Below, in pieces: positions 1-9,968 of a DNA stretch of 64,000 nucleotides; position 1 is the stretch's first letter; every line of letters starts with the position of its first letter. Under the pieces are notes generated by a model. The model ran no database searches, had not been told where the DNA came from, and saw only the letters and a list, made by a program, of their open reading frames with translations. The translations under genes were made by a program, and so were the position numbers. Source of the stretch: Streptomyces sp. SKN60 (lineage in GTDB: Bacteria; Actinomycetota; Actinomycetes; Streptomycetales; Streptomycetaceae); NCBI RefSeq assembly GCF_026236535.1, contig NZ_JAHTMW010000022.1:1-64000 (forward strand), written 5' to 3'.

Positions 1-361
1 CGCCTCGTGCCCCGCCCCCGCCCCCGCGCTCCGGCCTCGGCGCCCCGGTTCCGCCGCCCGGCCGCTGCGGCGGCACGACCGGCTTCCCGTACTCCTCGCC
101 CGGATCCCGCACCGGCACCCGCAGCACCGCCCCGCACGCGCAGCCCACCTCGGGATGCGGCCAGTCGGAGCGGCGGGTGCAGTCGGGGCACTGGACGGTG
201 ACCCACTCGTCGGACCAGTTGCGGTGGGTGACGGGCACCGCCTCGGCGCCGGCGATCACCTGGGGCGCGAGCGGCCTGCCGCAGGAGCAGGGGAAGGCGG
301 GCGCCGCGTACCGCAGCGCACGGAGGCATTCCGGACAGCGCACCTCTACCGACTCGGCCAC
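1..361 (-). CDS. Double zinc-ribbon protein, C-terminus outside window (partial)
   Basis: The frame opens at a GTG at 361, with AGAGGGGG seven bases upstream, and runs without a stop to the left edge (120 codons seen). The visible protein has two similar modules, each a CPxC pair followed by a CxCG knuckle (Cys9, Cys12, Cys25, Cys27, then a second set near residues 60-78). After these comes a Pro/Gly-rich stretch at the edge. The cysteine spacing suggests two zinc ribbons, but I do not recognise a function. It is divergent from gcl and shares a roughly 225-bp intergenic region with it. Confidence 0.7.
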   Translation of the reverse strand, partial: MAESVEVRCPECLRALRYAAPAFPCSCGRPLAPQVIAGAEAVPVTHRNWSDEWVTVQCPDCTRRSDWPHPEVGCACGAVLRVPVRDPGEEYGKPVVPPQRPGGGTGAPRPERGGGGGARG

Positions 362-452
362 GGACGTACCCCCTCTGCGACGTGCGCCCCCATCGTCCAC
401 CAATTCGGCCGTCCGGGGGAGCAACTTCGGCCATCGCGCGCCAGGACGTCTC

Positions 453-520
453 TTGACGCCCCTCCACCCCCCGACCTACATTGCTTCCGTATAGCAGAAC
501 AGTACTTCCGCATTATGGAA
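453..520 (+). promoter_or_regulatory. gcl promoter with tandem TTCC-N7-GGAA operator pair
   Basis: A housekeeping-like promoter is visible: TTGACG at 453-458, an 18-bp spacer and TACATT at 477-482, giving a start near 488-490. Just downstream are two palindromes. The first (485-499) has half sites TTCC and AGAA; the second (506-520) is a perfect TTCC-N7-GGAA. They lie 21 bp apart, two helical turns, on the same DNA face at the transcription start, which fits repression. The same pair recurs at hyi, aceB and allR/allB. AllR, encoded in this window, is the likely binder (inference). Confidence 0.7.
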
Positions 521-587
521 ACAAGCCGCTGGCGCTCCTGCCGGAGCCGCCGCGCCTGTGTCCCCTGGCCGAAGCAGGAGCACTCCC

Positions 588-2375
<1,788 letters not shown>

Positions 2376-2431
2376 CCCTCAAGGTCCGACGCGAGGTCCG
2401 ACCCTGAAGGTCCGACCGGGCTGCCGTGACA

Positions 2432-2467
2432 AGGCCCCCGTCCCGCTGAGCACCGGGACGGGGGCCT
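2432..2467. terminator. Bidirectional terminator between gcl and the ArsR gene
   Basis: A perfect 14-bp stem (2432-2445 with 2454-2467, AGGCCCCCGTCCCG arm) encloses an 8-base loop. The right arm touches the stop codon of the convergent ArsR-type gene, so the hairpin can end both transcripts. There is no U tract, as is common in Streptomyces. Confidence 0.8.
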
Positions 2468-3441
2468 CACGGCGTCTGCGCCCGTACGAGGGCGGCGCCC
2501 GCTTCCGTCCAGTCGTAGAGCACCGAGCGGCCCGCCCGCCGCCGCCGTACCAGACCGGCGTCGAGCAGCACCTTCAGATGCCGCCCCACCGACCCCAGCC
2601 CCTGCCCGGTCAGCGCCACCAACTGCGTGGTGGACGCCGGGGATCCGAGGCGCACGAGGACCCCGGCGCGGGCCCGGCCGAGCAGGACGCCGAGGGCCTC
2701 CGGCACGGCCGGCCCGGACACGTCCGCCAGAGCGCCGGAGCACGCGTACGTCACCGCGTACCGCTCCGTGCCCTCCCACGACGACCAGCCCTTGGCCGGC
2801 GTCACCGGCACGAAGAGCAGCCGGGCCCCCTCCAGTGAACGCGGCGGATAGTCACGGGTGTTGATCTGCAGCCGCCCGTCGCCCAGCCAGCGCATCTTCC
2901 CCGGACACAGCTCGTTGAGCGCCGCCGCCCAGCCGCCCCGGCCCAACAGGGCCGTCCGCGCGACCACATCGGCCTCCAAGACCCGCCGGCGCCGCGGCCA
3001 CTCCGGCAGCACCGTCTCGCGCCACACCCACTCCAGGATCCCCGCCATCCGCCGCGGCAGATCGGGCGCCCGGCGCAGCGGCTCCGGCACCGGTCCGCCC
3101 ACTGCCACCGCCAACTGCGGTACGGCGTCGCCCGGTTCGGTGTCCCGGACGGCCGCGAGCTCCTCCTCGAAGGACGGCTCTCCCTCGCCCAGCGGCGTCG
3201 GCGTGAGGAAGTCCGCGTTCCAGGTGGGACCGATCGCGGCCCGGACGAGCAGCGCGTCCACCGGATCGGCGGCGAGCCGCGCGCGGTACGCCGGCAACCG
3301 GGCCGCCAGCCAGGCCCGCTCGCCCGGGTGCGCGCCCCCGCCGGAGTGCAGGGTCATCAGCGCCGCGACCGTCTCGGCCAGCGGAGACACCACGAACCGG
3401 CTGCTCGCGAGCGCGTCCGTACCGAGGTGCCACCAGCCCAT
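2467..3441 (-). CDS. ArsR/SmtB-type winged-helix regulator, 324 aa
   Basis: A long regulator whose last ~75 residues form an ArsR-like winged helix (STTQLVALTGQGLGSVGRHLKVLLDAGLVRRRRAGRSVLYDWT). The N-terminal ~240 residues form a conserved Streptomyces domain of unknown ligand. Family members of this size usually sit beside a transporter that they control, and here an MFS gene starts 59 bp away in the opposite direction, so local repression of the pump is likely. No metal-binding cysteine pair is visible, so a metal-sensing role is not supported. Confidence 0.88.
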   Translation of the reverse strand: MGWWHLGTDALASSRFVVSPLAETVAALMTLHSGGGAHPGERAWLAARLPAYRARLAADPVDALLVRAAIGPTWNADFLTPTPLGEGEPSFEEELAAVRDTEPGDAVPQLAVAVGGPVPEPLRRAPDLPRRMAGILEWVWRETVLPEWPRRRRVLEADVVARTALLGRGGWAAALNELCPGKMRWLGDGRLQINTRDYPPRSLEGARLLFVPVTPAKGWSSWEGTERYAVTYACSGALADVSGPAVPEALGVLLGRARAGVLVRLGSPASTTQLVALTGQGLGSVGRHLKVLLDAGLVRRRRAGRSVLYDWTEAGAALVRAQTP

Positions 3442-3500
3442 GTTTCGCCTCCCCGCGAAACAATAACGGCGCCGCGCCGCACTCCCCGAGACTCCGCGGC

Positions 3501-4724
3501 ATGCCCCGCTACCGCGACGTCTTCCGCGTTCCCGAGTTCACCCCGCTCTTCCTCAGCGGCTCCGCGCAGTCCGCCGCCCAGACCCTGGCCGGCCTCGGCC
3601 TCGCCACCCTCGTCTACCGGGCCACCGGCTCGCCGCTGCTCTCCGCCCTCGCCATGTTCGGCCCGGCGCTCGCCCAGCTCGTCGGCGCCACGACCCTGCT
3701 GTCCGCCGCCGACCGGCTGCCGCCGCGCGCGGCCCTGAGCGGCGTCGCCCTGCTCTTCGCGGCCGGCACCGCCGCCCAGGCGCTGCCCGGCCTGCCGGTC
3801 GCGGCCGCCTTCGCGCTGCTCTTCCTGCAGGGCCTGGCCGGCTCCGTCACCGGCGGCGTGCGCTACGGACTCCTGAACGAGATCCTGCCCCGGGACCGCT
3901 TCCTGCTCGGCCGGTCCGTCCTCAACATGTCCGTCGGCGTCTGCCAGATCGCCGGCTTCGCCACCGGCGGCGTCCTGCTCGCGCTGCTCTCGCCGCGCGG
4001 GGCGCTGCTTGCCGGCGCCGCGCTCTATCTGGCCGGGGCGCTGCTCGCCCATCGGGGCCTGTCCGCGCGGGCCCCGCGTGCCGCCGGGCGGCCCTCGCCG
4101 GGGGAGACCTGGCGGACCAACGCCCTGCTGTGGTCCTCGCCCGCCCGGCGGCGGATCTATCTCGCCCTGTGGGTGCCCAACGGGCTGATCGTCGGCTGCG
4201 AGTCGCTGTTCGTGCCGTACGCTCCCGAGCGCGCCGGACTCCTCTTCGTCTGCGCCGCCGTGGGCATGCTGGCCGGGGACACCGCCGTCGGCCGCTTCGT
4301 ACCGCCGTCGTGGCGGGCCCGGCTCGCGGCGCCCCTGCAGATCCTGCTCGCCGCCCCGTACCTCGCCTTCGTCCTCCGGCCGGCGCTGCCGCTCGCGGTG
4401 CTCGCCGTCACGGTCTCGGCCGTCGGGTACGCGGCGAGCCTGCTGTACCAGGAGCGGCTCACGGCGCTCGTGCCGGACGAACTGAGCGGGCACGCCCTCG
4501 GGTTGCACGCCTCCGGGATGCTCGCCCTTCAGGGCCTGAGCGCGGCCCTGGCCGGCGGGCTCGCCCAACTCGCCTCGCCCGCGGCCGCGATGACGATGCT
4601 GGCGGCCGCCTCGCTCGCGGTGACGGCTGCCCTGTCCGTCCAGGCCTCACGGATGCGGAGGGCGGAGCAACGCAAGAGCGCGGAACCAGGGACCGTAAAC
4701 CTGGTTCCGCGCTCTCGTTGGTGA
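3501..4724 (+). CDS. MFS transporter, about 12 membrane segments
   Basis: A 407-residue hydrophobic protein of the major facilitator superfamily. It has the N-terminal signature of small-drug efflux members (EFTPLFLSGSAQSAAQ) and two bundles of about six helices. It is divergently paired with the ArsR-type gene that probably regulates it; the substrate is unknown. The last ~15 codons (from about residue 392) are encoded by a perfect intrinsic-terminator hairpin and end only just beyond it. The genuine C-terminus may have been extended by loss of an earlier stop. Confidence 0.88.
   Translation: MPRYRDVFRVPEFTPLFLSGSAQSAAQTLAGLGLATLVYRATGSPLLSALAMFGPALAQLVGATTLLSAADRLPPRAALSGVALLFAAGTAAQALPGLPVAAAFALLFLQGLAGSVTGGVRYGLLNEILPRDRFLLGRSVLNMSVGVCQIAGFATGGVLLALLSPRGALLAGAALYLAGALLAHRGLSARAPRAAGRPSPGETWRTNALLWSSPARRRIYLALWVPNGLIVGCESLFVPYAPERAGLLFVCAAVGMLAGDTAVGRFVPPSWRARLAAPLQILLAAPYLAFVLRPALPLAVLAVTVSAVGYAASLLYQERLTALVPDELSGHALGLHASGMLALQGLSAALAGGLAQLASPAAAMTMLAAASLAVTAALSVQASRMRRAEQRKSAEPGTVNLVPRSRW
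4675..4715 (+). terminator. Terminator hairpin lying inside the 3' end of the MFS gene
   Basis: A perfect 16-bp stem (4675-4690 with 4700-4715) surrounds a 9-base loop, followed by CGTTGG. It overlaps the coding frame, which stops at 4722-4724, so ribosomes finishing the gene must melt the hairpin. Confidence 0.8.
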
Positions 4725-4790
4725 CCGCCCGACGGTGCGAGGCTGGCGCGACAGGACGTTCGCGCCGCCGGGCGGAGTCTGTGAAGTCTG

Positions 4791-4815
4791 ACCCCCTTCT
4801 GTGCGAGAAGGGGGT
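4791..4815. terminator. Second hairpin in the 4725-5033 non-coding stretch
   Basis: A 10-bp perfect stem (ACCCCCTTCT with AGAAGGGGGT) has a 5-base loop. It lies 76 bp after the MFS stop and could back up the first terminator. The rest of 4816-4978 shows no open frame with convincing coding bias and no tRNA. Confidence 0.5.
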
Positions 4816-4978
4816 GCGTCGGACCGCGGTGGTGCCGACGGGTGCTGCGGCCGGTCCCTTCCTTCAGGTCAGAAAGGGGAGGCGACAGTCCCTTACCACC
4901 GCACTGGCTCGGCGCCACCGCGGTCCTCACGCTGTCCGGTCCACCGACCACCCCTCATCCGGGCCGGTGATCCGGACC

Positions 4979-5015
4979 GCGTACGGCCCCTGACCTCCCG
5001 TCAGAAACCGTACGC
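4979..5015 (-). terminator. Nested hairpin downstream of catalase
   Basis: The outer arms GCGTACGG/CCGTACGC (4979-4986, 5008-5015) enclose an inner stem CTGAC/GTCAG (4990-4994, 5000-5004) with a 5-base loop. It begins 18 bp beyond the katA stop and is the best terminator candidate for that gene. Confidence 0.5.
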
Positions 5016-5033
5016 AGCCTGGGTGTCGGAGGC

Positions 5034-6491
5034 TCAGTCCTCGCGCAGGGCGCGGACGGCCTCCTCGACGCGCCGGCCGTACTCGGCGTCGGCGGCGGCG
5101 AAGTGGGCGAGGTTCTTCTCGATGACGTCCTCGCGGGCGACCTGGGAGAGGCTGCCGGCGATGTTGGACACCAGACGGGACTTCTCGTCCTCGGACATCA
5201 GCCGGTAGAGCTCACCGGCCTGGAAGAAGTCGTCGTCCTTGACGTGCGCCGGGGCGGCGTGGGTGCCGGTCCAGCCGTGGATCGCGAGCGGCGCGGAGAG
5301 CGCGGCGTCGGTCTGCGCCGGGCCCTGGTGCGAGTTGGGCTCGTAGTTCTTGTCGTGGCGCGAGCCGTTGCGGGTGGCCATCAGGCCGTCACGGCCGTAG
5401 TTGTCGGCCGTGGTCGCCTTGGGGGCGTTGACCGGCAGCTGGGTGTGGTTGACGCCGAGGCGGTAGCGGTGGGCGTCCGCGTAGGCGAAGAGGCGGCCCT
5501 GGAGCATCTTGTCCGGCGAAGGACCGATGCCCGGCACGAAGTTGTTCGGGGAGAACGCGGCCTGCTCGACCTCGGCGAAGACGTTGTCCGGGTTGCGGTC
5601 GAGGACCAGCCGGCCCACGCGCTGCAGCGGGTAGTCGCTGTGCGGCCACACCTTGGTGAGGTCGAACGGGTTGAAGCGGTAGTCCGCGGCCTCGGCGGCC
5701 GGCATGACCTGCACGTAGAGGGTCCAGGACGGGCTCACGCCGCGCTCGATGGACTGCAGCAGGTCGGTCTGGTGCGAGTTGGCGTCCTTGCCGACCAGCT
5801 CGGCGGCCTGCTCGGCGGAGAGGCTGCGGACACCCTGGTTCGTCTTGAAGTGGTACTTGACGAAGAAGGCCTCGCCGGCCTCGTTGGTCCACTGGTAGGT
5901 GTGCGAGCCGTAGCCGTTCATGTGGCGGTACGAGGCAGGGATGCCGCGGTCGCCGAACAGCCAGGTCACCTGGTGGGTCGCCTCGGGGGCGTGGGCCCAG
6001 AAGTCCCAGACGTTGTCCGCCTCCTGCTTGCCCGTGAAGGGGTCGCGCTTCTGGGAGTGGATGAAGTCGGGGAACTTGATCGGGTCCTTGATGAAGAACA
6101 CCGGGGTGTTGTTGCCGACGAGGTCGTAGTTGCCCTCCTCGGTGTAGAACTTCAGCGCGAAGCCGCGCGGGTCGCGGACCGCGTCCGCGCCGCCGAGCGA
6201 GTCGGCCACCGTGGAGAAGCGCAGGAACAGCTCGGTCTTCTTGCCGACCTCGGAGAGGAAGGCGGCCTTGGTCCAGGCGGTGACGTCGTCGGTCACCTCG
6301 AAGTAGCCGTACGCGCCGGAGCCGCGGGCGTGCACCACGCGCTCCGGGATCCGCTCACGGTTGAAGCGCGCGAGCTTCTCCAGGAGGTGCTGGTCCTGGA
6401 GGAGGATGGGGCCACCGACGCCGGCGGTGGCGGAGTTCTGGTTGTCGGCGACGGGGGCGCCGGACTCGGTCGTAAGCACGCGCTTCGACAT
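5034..6491 (-). CDS. katA: Monofunctional haem catalase (small-subunit clade)
   Basis: A 485-residue catalase that dismutates H2O2. Features seen are the N-terminal active-site segment ([16 protein letters not shown], catalytic His about residue 55), the substrate-channel NNTPVFF region and the proximal haem-ligand motif [11 protein letters not shown], with Tyr as ligand. The length fits small-subunit catalases of Streptomyces. ATG 6491 has GGAAGG 7 bases upstream. It lies downstream of hyi-glxR on the same strand but has its own promoter, which shares a palindrome with the uricase operon. A role in removing uricase-derived H2O2 is therefore plausible (inference). Confidence 0.96.
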   Translation of the reverse strand: MSKRVLTTESGAPVADNQNSATAGVGGPILLQDQHLLEKLARFNRERIPERVVHARGSGAYGYFEVTDDVTAWTKAAFLSEVGKKTELFLRFSTVADSLGGADAVRDPRGFALKFYTEEGNYDLVGNNTPVFFIKDPIKFPDFIHSQKRDPFTGKQEADNVWDFWAHAPEATHQVTWLFGDRGIPASYRHMNGYGSHTYQWTNEAGEAFFVKYHFKTNQGVRSLSAEQAAELVGKDANSHQTDLLQSIERGVSPSWTLYVQVMPAAEAADYRFNPFDLTKVWPHSDYPLQRVGRLVLDRNPDNVFAEVEQAAFSPNNFVPGIGPSPDKMLQGRLFAYADAHRYRLGVNHTQLPVNAPKATTADNYGRDGLMATRNGSRHDKNYEPNSHQGPAQTDAALSAPLAIHGWTGTHAAPAHVKDDDFFQAGELYRLMSEDEKSRLVSNIAGSLSQVAREDVIEKNLAHFAAADAEYGRRVEEAVRALRED

Positions 6492-6550
6492 GGTGACCTT
6501 CCGTACGGGAGCTGCACTGTTGAGTGGTCTGAGCAGACTGAAGTGCCTGG

Positions 6551-6591
6551 AGCGTAGGTACGCCCGGCAAAAAACGTCAACAGTTTGTTGA
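6551..6591 (-). promoter_or_regulatory. katA promoter merged with TCAACA-N3-TGTTGA palindrome
   Basis: Read on the minus strand: a perfect palindrome TCAACA-N3-TGTTGA (6577-6591), whose right half forms part of a TTGACG -35 (6575-6580). An 18-bp spacer and a TACGCT -10 (6551-6556) follow. The predicted start is near 6544, about 50 bases before the ATG. The uricase-operon promoter has the same architecture: palindrome fused to TTGACG, 18-bp spacer, TA-rich -10. The binding protein is unknown. Confidence 0.68.
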
Positions 6592-6699
6592 AAAAGAAGG
6601 GTGGTGTTCCGGACGGCGGCGGCGCCTGGGCGCGACAGGACAGGTTGTCAGCGCCGCCACCGCCCGGAAATCTGGGCCCCGTCGGAACGGGGGACCGGG

Positions 6700-7590
6700 T
6701 CAGACCTGCTGGCCGGAGAGGCGCTCGACGGCGCGCAGCAGGGCCGAGTGGTCCAGGCCGCCGTCGCCCTGCGCACGCAGGGAGGCGACGAGCTGGGCGA
6801 CCACGGCGCCGACCGGGAGGGCCGCGCCGACGTTGCGGGCGGCGTCGGTGACGATGCCCATGTCCTTGTGGTGCAGGTCGATCCGGAAACCGGGCTTGAA
6901 GTCGCGGTTCAGGAAGTTGTCCTTCTTGCGGGTCAGGACCGTGGAGCCGGCCAGACCGCCGTTGAGGACGTCCAGCGCGGCGTTGAGGTCCACGCCGGAC
7001 TTCTCCAGGAAGACCACGGCCTCGGCGCACGCCTGGATGTTGACGGCGACGATGAGCTGGTTGGCCGCCTTGACCGTCTGGCCGGAGCCGTGCGGGCCGC
7101 AGAGGACGATGGTCTTGCCGAGGGCCTCCAGGATCGGGAGGGCCGCGTCGAAGTCGGCCTGCTCGCCGCCCACCATGATCGACAGAACGGCCTCGATGGC
7201 GCCGGCCTCGCCGCCGGAGACGGGGGCGTCGATGACGCGGATGCCCTTCTCCTTGGCGTTCTTGGCCAGGTCGACCGAGGTCTGCGGAGTGATCGAGGAC
7301 ATGTCCACGATCAGGGCGCCCTGCCTGGCGTTCTCCAGGATGCCCTCGGGGCCGTAGGAGATGGCCTCGACCTGCGGGGAGGCGGGCACCATCGTGATGA
7401 TCACGTCGGCGTCCTTGACCGCCTCGGCGATCGAGCCGGCCGCGGTGCCGCCGGCGGCGGCCAGGCGGTCAAGCTTGTCCTGCTCCAGGGTGAAGCCGGT
7501 GACGGAGTAGCCGGCCTTGATCAGGTTCTCGGACATGGGGGAGCCCATGATGCCGAGACCGATCCACGCGATCTTGGGGAGGTTGCTCAT
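6700..7590 (-). CDS. glxR: Tartronate semialdehyde reductase (2-hydroxy-3-oxopropionate reductase)
   Basis: A 296-residue member of the beta-hydroxyacid dehydrogenase family that reduces tartronate semialdehyde to D-glycerate with NAD(P)H. It has an N-terminal Rossmann fingerprint (GLGIMGSPM), the substrate-binding DAPVSGGEAGA motif and the catalytic-lysine segment GSGQTVKAANQ near residue 170. The start at 7590 gives the family-typical MSNLPKIAWIGLG; a longer in-frame start only adds low-complexity residues. It follows hyi by 62 bp, so the two are probably co-transcribed and complete the glycerate pathway begun by gcl. Confidence 0.95.
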   Translation of the reverse strand: MSNLPKIAWIGLGIMGSPMSENLIKAGYSVTGFTLEQDKLDRLAAAGGTAAGSIAEAVKDADVIITMVPASPQVEAISYGPEGILENARQGALIVDMSSITPQTSVDLAKNAKEKGIRVIDAPVSGGEAGAIEAVLSIMVGGEQADFDAALPILEALGKTIVLCGPHGSGQTVKAANQLIVAVNIQACAEAVVFLEKSGVDLNAALDVLNGGLAGSTVLTRKKDNFLNRDFKPGFRIDLHHKDMGIVTDAARNVGAALPVGAVVAQLVASLRAQGDGGLDHSALLRAVERLSGQQV

Positions 7591-7652
7591 GAGGGTGCCT
7601 CTCGAAAACAAGGTGGTACGGGGAGGGGGACGCCGGGCTGCGGCGCCGGGCG

Positions 7653-8486
7653 TCAGCGGGCCGGGCGGGCCTCGGCCGGCAGCCACTCGAAGGACGCGGC
7701 GGCGTCGACGGCCTTGTACTCCAGGCCGACCCAGCCGTCGTAACCGGCCTTCTTCAGCTCGTCGAGCAGCTGCTCGAGCGGGAGCTCGCCGGTGCCCGGG
7801 GCGCCACGGCCCGGCATGTCGGCGATCTGTACGTGGCCGGTCTTGTCCGCGTAGGCGGCGATGACCGCGCTGACGTCCTCGCCGTTCATCGCCAGGTGGT
7901 AGATGTCGAGGAGGAACTTGGTGTTGCCGAGGCCGGTGGCCGCGTTCACCTTGTCGACGACCTCGATCGCGGCGGGGGCGCTCACCAGCGGGTAGAGCGG
8001 CGACTCCGGCTTGTTGAGGGTCTCGATCAGCAGGATCGCACCGACCCGGTCGGCCGCGCGGGCGGCCAGCACCAGGTTCTCCAGGGCGAGCTCGTCCTGG
8101 ACGGCGGGGTCGACGCCCTCGACGCGGTTGCCGTACAGCGCGTTGAGCGCCTTGCAGCCGACCGAGGCCGCGAAGTCCGCGGCGATGTCGATGTTGGCCT
8201 TGAACCGGTCCGACTCCTGGCCGGGCACCGAGACCGCGCCGCGGTCCGGGCCGGGCAGCTGTCCGGCGTAGAAGTTCAGGCCCACCAGCTGGGTGCCGGC
8301 GTCGTCGAGCGCCTTCTTCAGGGCGTCGAGCTCACTCTGCTCGGGGGTGGCGGTGTCGATCCAGGGCCACCACAGCTCGACCGCCGTGAAGCCCGCCGCG
8401 GCGGCGGCCGCGGGGCGCTCCAGGAGCGGGAGTTCCGTGAAGAGGATCGACAGGTTCACATCGAAGCGCTGGTCCGGGTATCCCAT
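7653..8486 (-). CDS. hyi: Hydroxypyruvate isomerase
   Basis: A 277-residue TIM-barrel enzyme of the AP-endonuclease-2-like superfamily that interconverts hydroxypyruvate and tartronate semialdehyde. The N-terminal FDVNLSILFTELPLLERP and the ELWWPW and IETLNKPES segments are characteristic. ATG 8486 is chosen as the family start; an AAGGAG about 12 bases upstream is the only Shine-Dalgarno-like sequence, and it abuts an operator palindrome. It is the first gene of hyi-glxR. A regulator bound at 8503-8538 would cover both promoter and leader. Confidence 0.94.
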   Translation of the reverse strand: MGYPDQRFDVNLSILFTELPLLERPAAAAAAGFTAVELWWPWIDTATPEQSELDALKKALDDAGTQLVGLNFYAGQLPGPDRGAVSVPGQESDRFKANIDIAADFAASVGCKALNALYGNRVEGVDPAVQDELALENLVLAARAADRVGAILLIETLNKPESPLYPLVSAPAAIEVVDKVNAATGLGNTKFLLDIYHLAMNGEDVSAVIAAYADKTGHVQIADMPGRGAPGTGELPLEQLLDELKKAGYDGWVGLEYKAVDAAASFEWLPAEARPAR

Positions 8487-8502
8487 GAGGGGTCGGCGCT
8501 CC

Positions 8503-8538
8503 TTCCGTATTGCGGAAGTAACTTTCTGTCTGGTGGAA
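8503..8538 (-). promoter_or_regulatory. hyi-glxR tandem operators, TTCC-N7-GGAA type
   Basis: A perfect TTCC-N7-GGAA lies at 8503-8517 and a one-mismatch copy (TTCT-N7-GGAA) at 8524-8538, 21 bp apart. The perfect copy overlaps the purine-rich ribosome-binding region of hyi, so binding would block the very start of the message. I could not assign a convincing -35/-10 pair here. Confidence 0.68.
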
Positions 8539-8625
8539 GGTTGCAGGGCGGGCGCCCCACTTGTCAAGAGGTCCCCGCAGGTCCGGGACTCCCCGAGGGC
8601 CGGGGGCGGGCCTTAGCGTGGGGGC

Positions 8626-8907
8626 ATGGTGCGTTTGAGAGTGGAGTTCACGACCGAGCCGTTCGACCTCGACGAGGCGCCGGCGCACGCGGTCGTGGCA
8701 CGTGAGGTCATCCAGTCGGCCGAACTGGACGCGGTGGACGTGGGGCCCTTCGGCAACACGGCCGAGGGCGGCGCGGACGCCGTGCTCACCGCAGTGGACG
8801 CGCTGCTGCGCAAGTCCCTGGCGGCCGGTGCGACCCGTGTGTCGCTCCAGGTCAATGTGATCGACGGGGCCGCTGGGGCGGACGGGACGGGTGGGGGCGA
8901 CAGATGA
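8626..8907 (+). CDS. MTH1187/DUF77-family thiamine-binding-like protein
   Basis: A 93-residue ferredoxin-fold protein of the MTH1187/YkoF-like (DUF77) group. The diagnostic GPFGNTAEGGADAV segment and C-terminal RVSLQVNVI strand are present, near residues 40-80. Members bind thiamine or related ligands, which would be notable beside the ThDP enzyme Gcl, but no role has been shown for this gene. TAGCGT six bases before the ATG suggests a leaderless message. It overlaps the next gene by ATGA, so the two are translationally coupled. Confidence 0.8.
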   Translation: MVRLRVEFTTEPFDLDEAPAHAVVAREVIQSAELDAVDVGPFGNTAEGGADAVLTAVDALLRKSLAAGATRVSLQVNVIDGAAGADGTGGGDR

Positions 8908-9290
8908 GCGAGCATCCCCTGGTGTCGGCGGTGAAGCCGCTGGTGGACGCGATGGGCGGCGAGCTGCTCGTGCCCGAGCAGGCGCAGCCGGACGACGTGG
9001 TCCTCGCCTGGGAGGGCGAGGACGTGCTCGCCGTACGGCTGCCGCAGCTGTCCGAATCCCTGGACCACATTCTCGCCGCCATGGAAAGAAGGCACGGGGT
9101 GCCGCTCTCCGAGCTCGACCGCAAGGCCAAGCAGGAGATCGTGCGGATCCTTGAGGCACGCGGTGCCTTCTCGGTGCGCCACGGTGTGGAGACGGTGGCC
9201 GGCGCCCTCGGCGTCAGCCGCTTCACCGTGTACAACTACCTGAACCGGGAGACCGCCCTGAACAGGGAAAAGGCGCCCAAGAACGGCTAG
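8904..9290 (+). CDS. Small regulator with DauR/YheO-type helix-turn-helix
   Basis: A 128-residue protein with an unrecognised N-terminal half. Its C-terminal helix-turn-helix (SVRHGVETVAGALGVSRFTVYNYLNR, about residues 88-113) resembles the HTH_22 domain of DauR/YheO-like regulators. It is coupled to the DUF77 gene by ATGA overlap and sits directly upstream of the urate operon, separated by a terminator. It is a reasonable candidate for the unknown factor at the TCAACA-N3-TGTTGA sites, though this is position-based inference only. Confidence 0.8.
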   Translation: MSEHPLVSAVKPLVDAMGGELLVPEQAQPDDVVLAWEGEDVLAVRLPQLSESLDHILAAMERRHGVPLSELDRKAKQEIVRILEARGAFSVRHGVETVAGALGVSRFTVYNYLNRETALNREKAPKNG

Positions 9291-9308
9291 TTGATCATTC
9301 CGTACCGG

Positions 9309-9342
9309 AAGCCGTCGTCCAGATGTCGGGACGACGGCTTTT
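9309..9342 (+). terminator. Rho-independent terminator after the HTH gene
   Basis: A 12-bp perfect stem (AAGCCGTCGTCC/GGACGACGGCTT, arms 9309-9320 and 9329-9340) has an 8-base loop and is followed by TT. It insulates the urate operon from the upstream pair. Confidence 0.85.
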
Positions 9343-9356
9343 GTGTGGCCGAGTTT

Positions 9357-9397
9357 TCAACAAAGTGTTGACGTGGTGTTGCGGAGGGCGTTAGCTA
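9357..9397 (+). promoter_or_regulatory. Urate operon promoter merged with TCAACA-N3-TGTTGA palindrome
   Basis: A perfect palindrome at 9357-9371 runs into TTGACG (-35, 9368-9373). TAGCTA (-10, 9392-9397) follows after 18 bp. The start would be near 9404, about 43 bases before uraD. The layout is the same as at katA, 2.8 kb away. Confidence 0.7.
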
Positions 9398-9446
9398 TCC
9401 GCAGCCCGTCCGACGCACAGCGAAAAACAGCCACGGAGGCATTCCC

Positions 9447-9968
9447 GTGACTTCTGGTACGACTCCGGGTCTCACCCGGTTCAACACTTCGGCGGAGGGC
9501 GACGCGCTCGCCGCGCTGCACGAGGTGTGCACGAGTTCGGCGTGGGCGAGCAAGCTCCTCGCCCAGCGCCCCTACGCCACGGTCGAAGCCCTCTTCCAGG
9601 CCAGCGACGCCGCCATGGCCGAGCTGACCGCCGAGGACCTCGCCGAGGCGATGGCGGGCCACCCGCCGATCGGTCGTCCCAAGGAAGGGGACCCGACCTC
9701 CTCCCGCGAGCAGAGCGGGATGGCCGGCGCCTCCGCGGACCTCAAGGCCGAGATGCTCGAACTGAACCTGGCCTACCAGGACACGTTCGGACATGTCTTC
9801 CTCATCTGCGCCACCGGGAAGACCGGCGAGCAGATGCGCGACGCGATCCGCGAACGGATCGGTAACTCGCCCGAGCGGGAGCGGGAGATCGTCCGCACCG
9901 AACTGGGCAAGATCAACCGCATCCGTCTGAACCGTCTCGCCGAGACCACCGAGGAAGAGAACCGATGA
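9447..9968 (+). CDS. uraD: OHCU decarboxylase
   Basis: A 173-residue 2-oxo-4-hydroxy-4-carboxy-5-ureidoimidazoline decarboxylase, which makes S-allantoin in the last step of urate oxidation. The HPPIG motif with the catalytic His (about residue 72) and the SREQSGM segment are present. It starts at GTG 9447 after GGAGG and overlaps uraH by ATGA. It is the first gene of uraD-uraH-uricase. Confidence 0.95.
   Translation: MTSGTTPGLTRFNTSAEGDALAALHEVCTSSAWASKLLAQRPYATVEALFQASDAAMAELTAEDLAEAMAGHPPIGRPKEGDPTSSREQSGMAGASADLKAEMLELNLAYQDTFGHVFLICATGKTGEQMRDAIRERIGNSPEREREIVRTELGKINRIRLNRLAETTEEENR

Noticed and set aside
4816-4978. Possible tRNA or small gene between the MFS and katA genes
   Set aside because: No cloverleaf and no frame with start, ribosome site and Streptomyces-like codon pattern were found.
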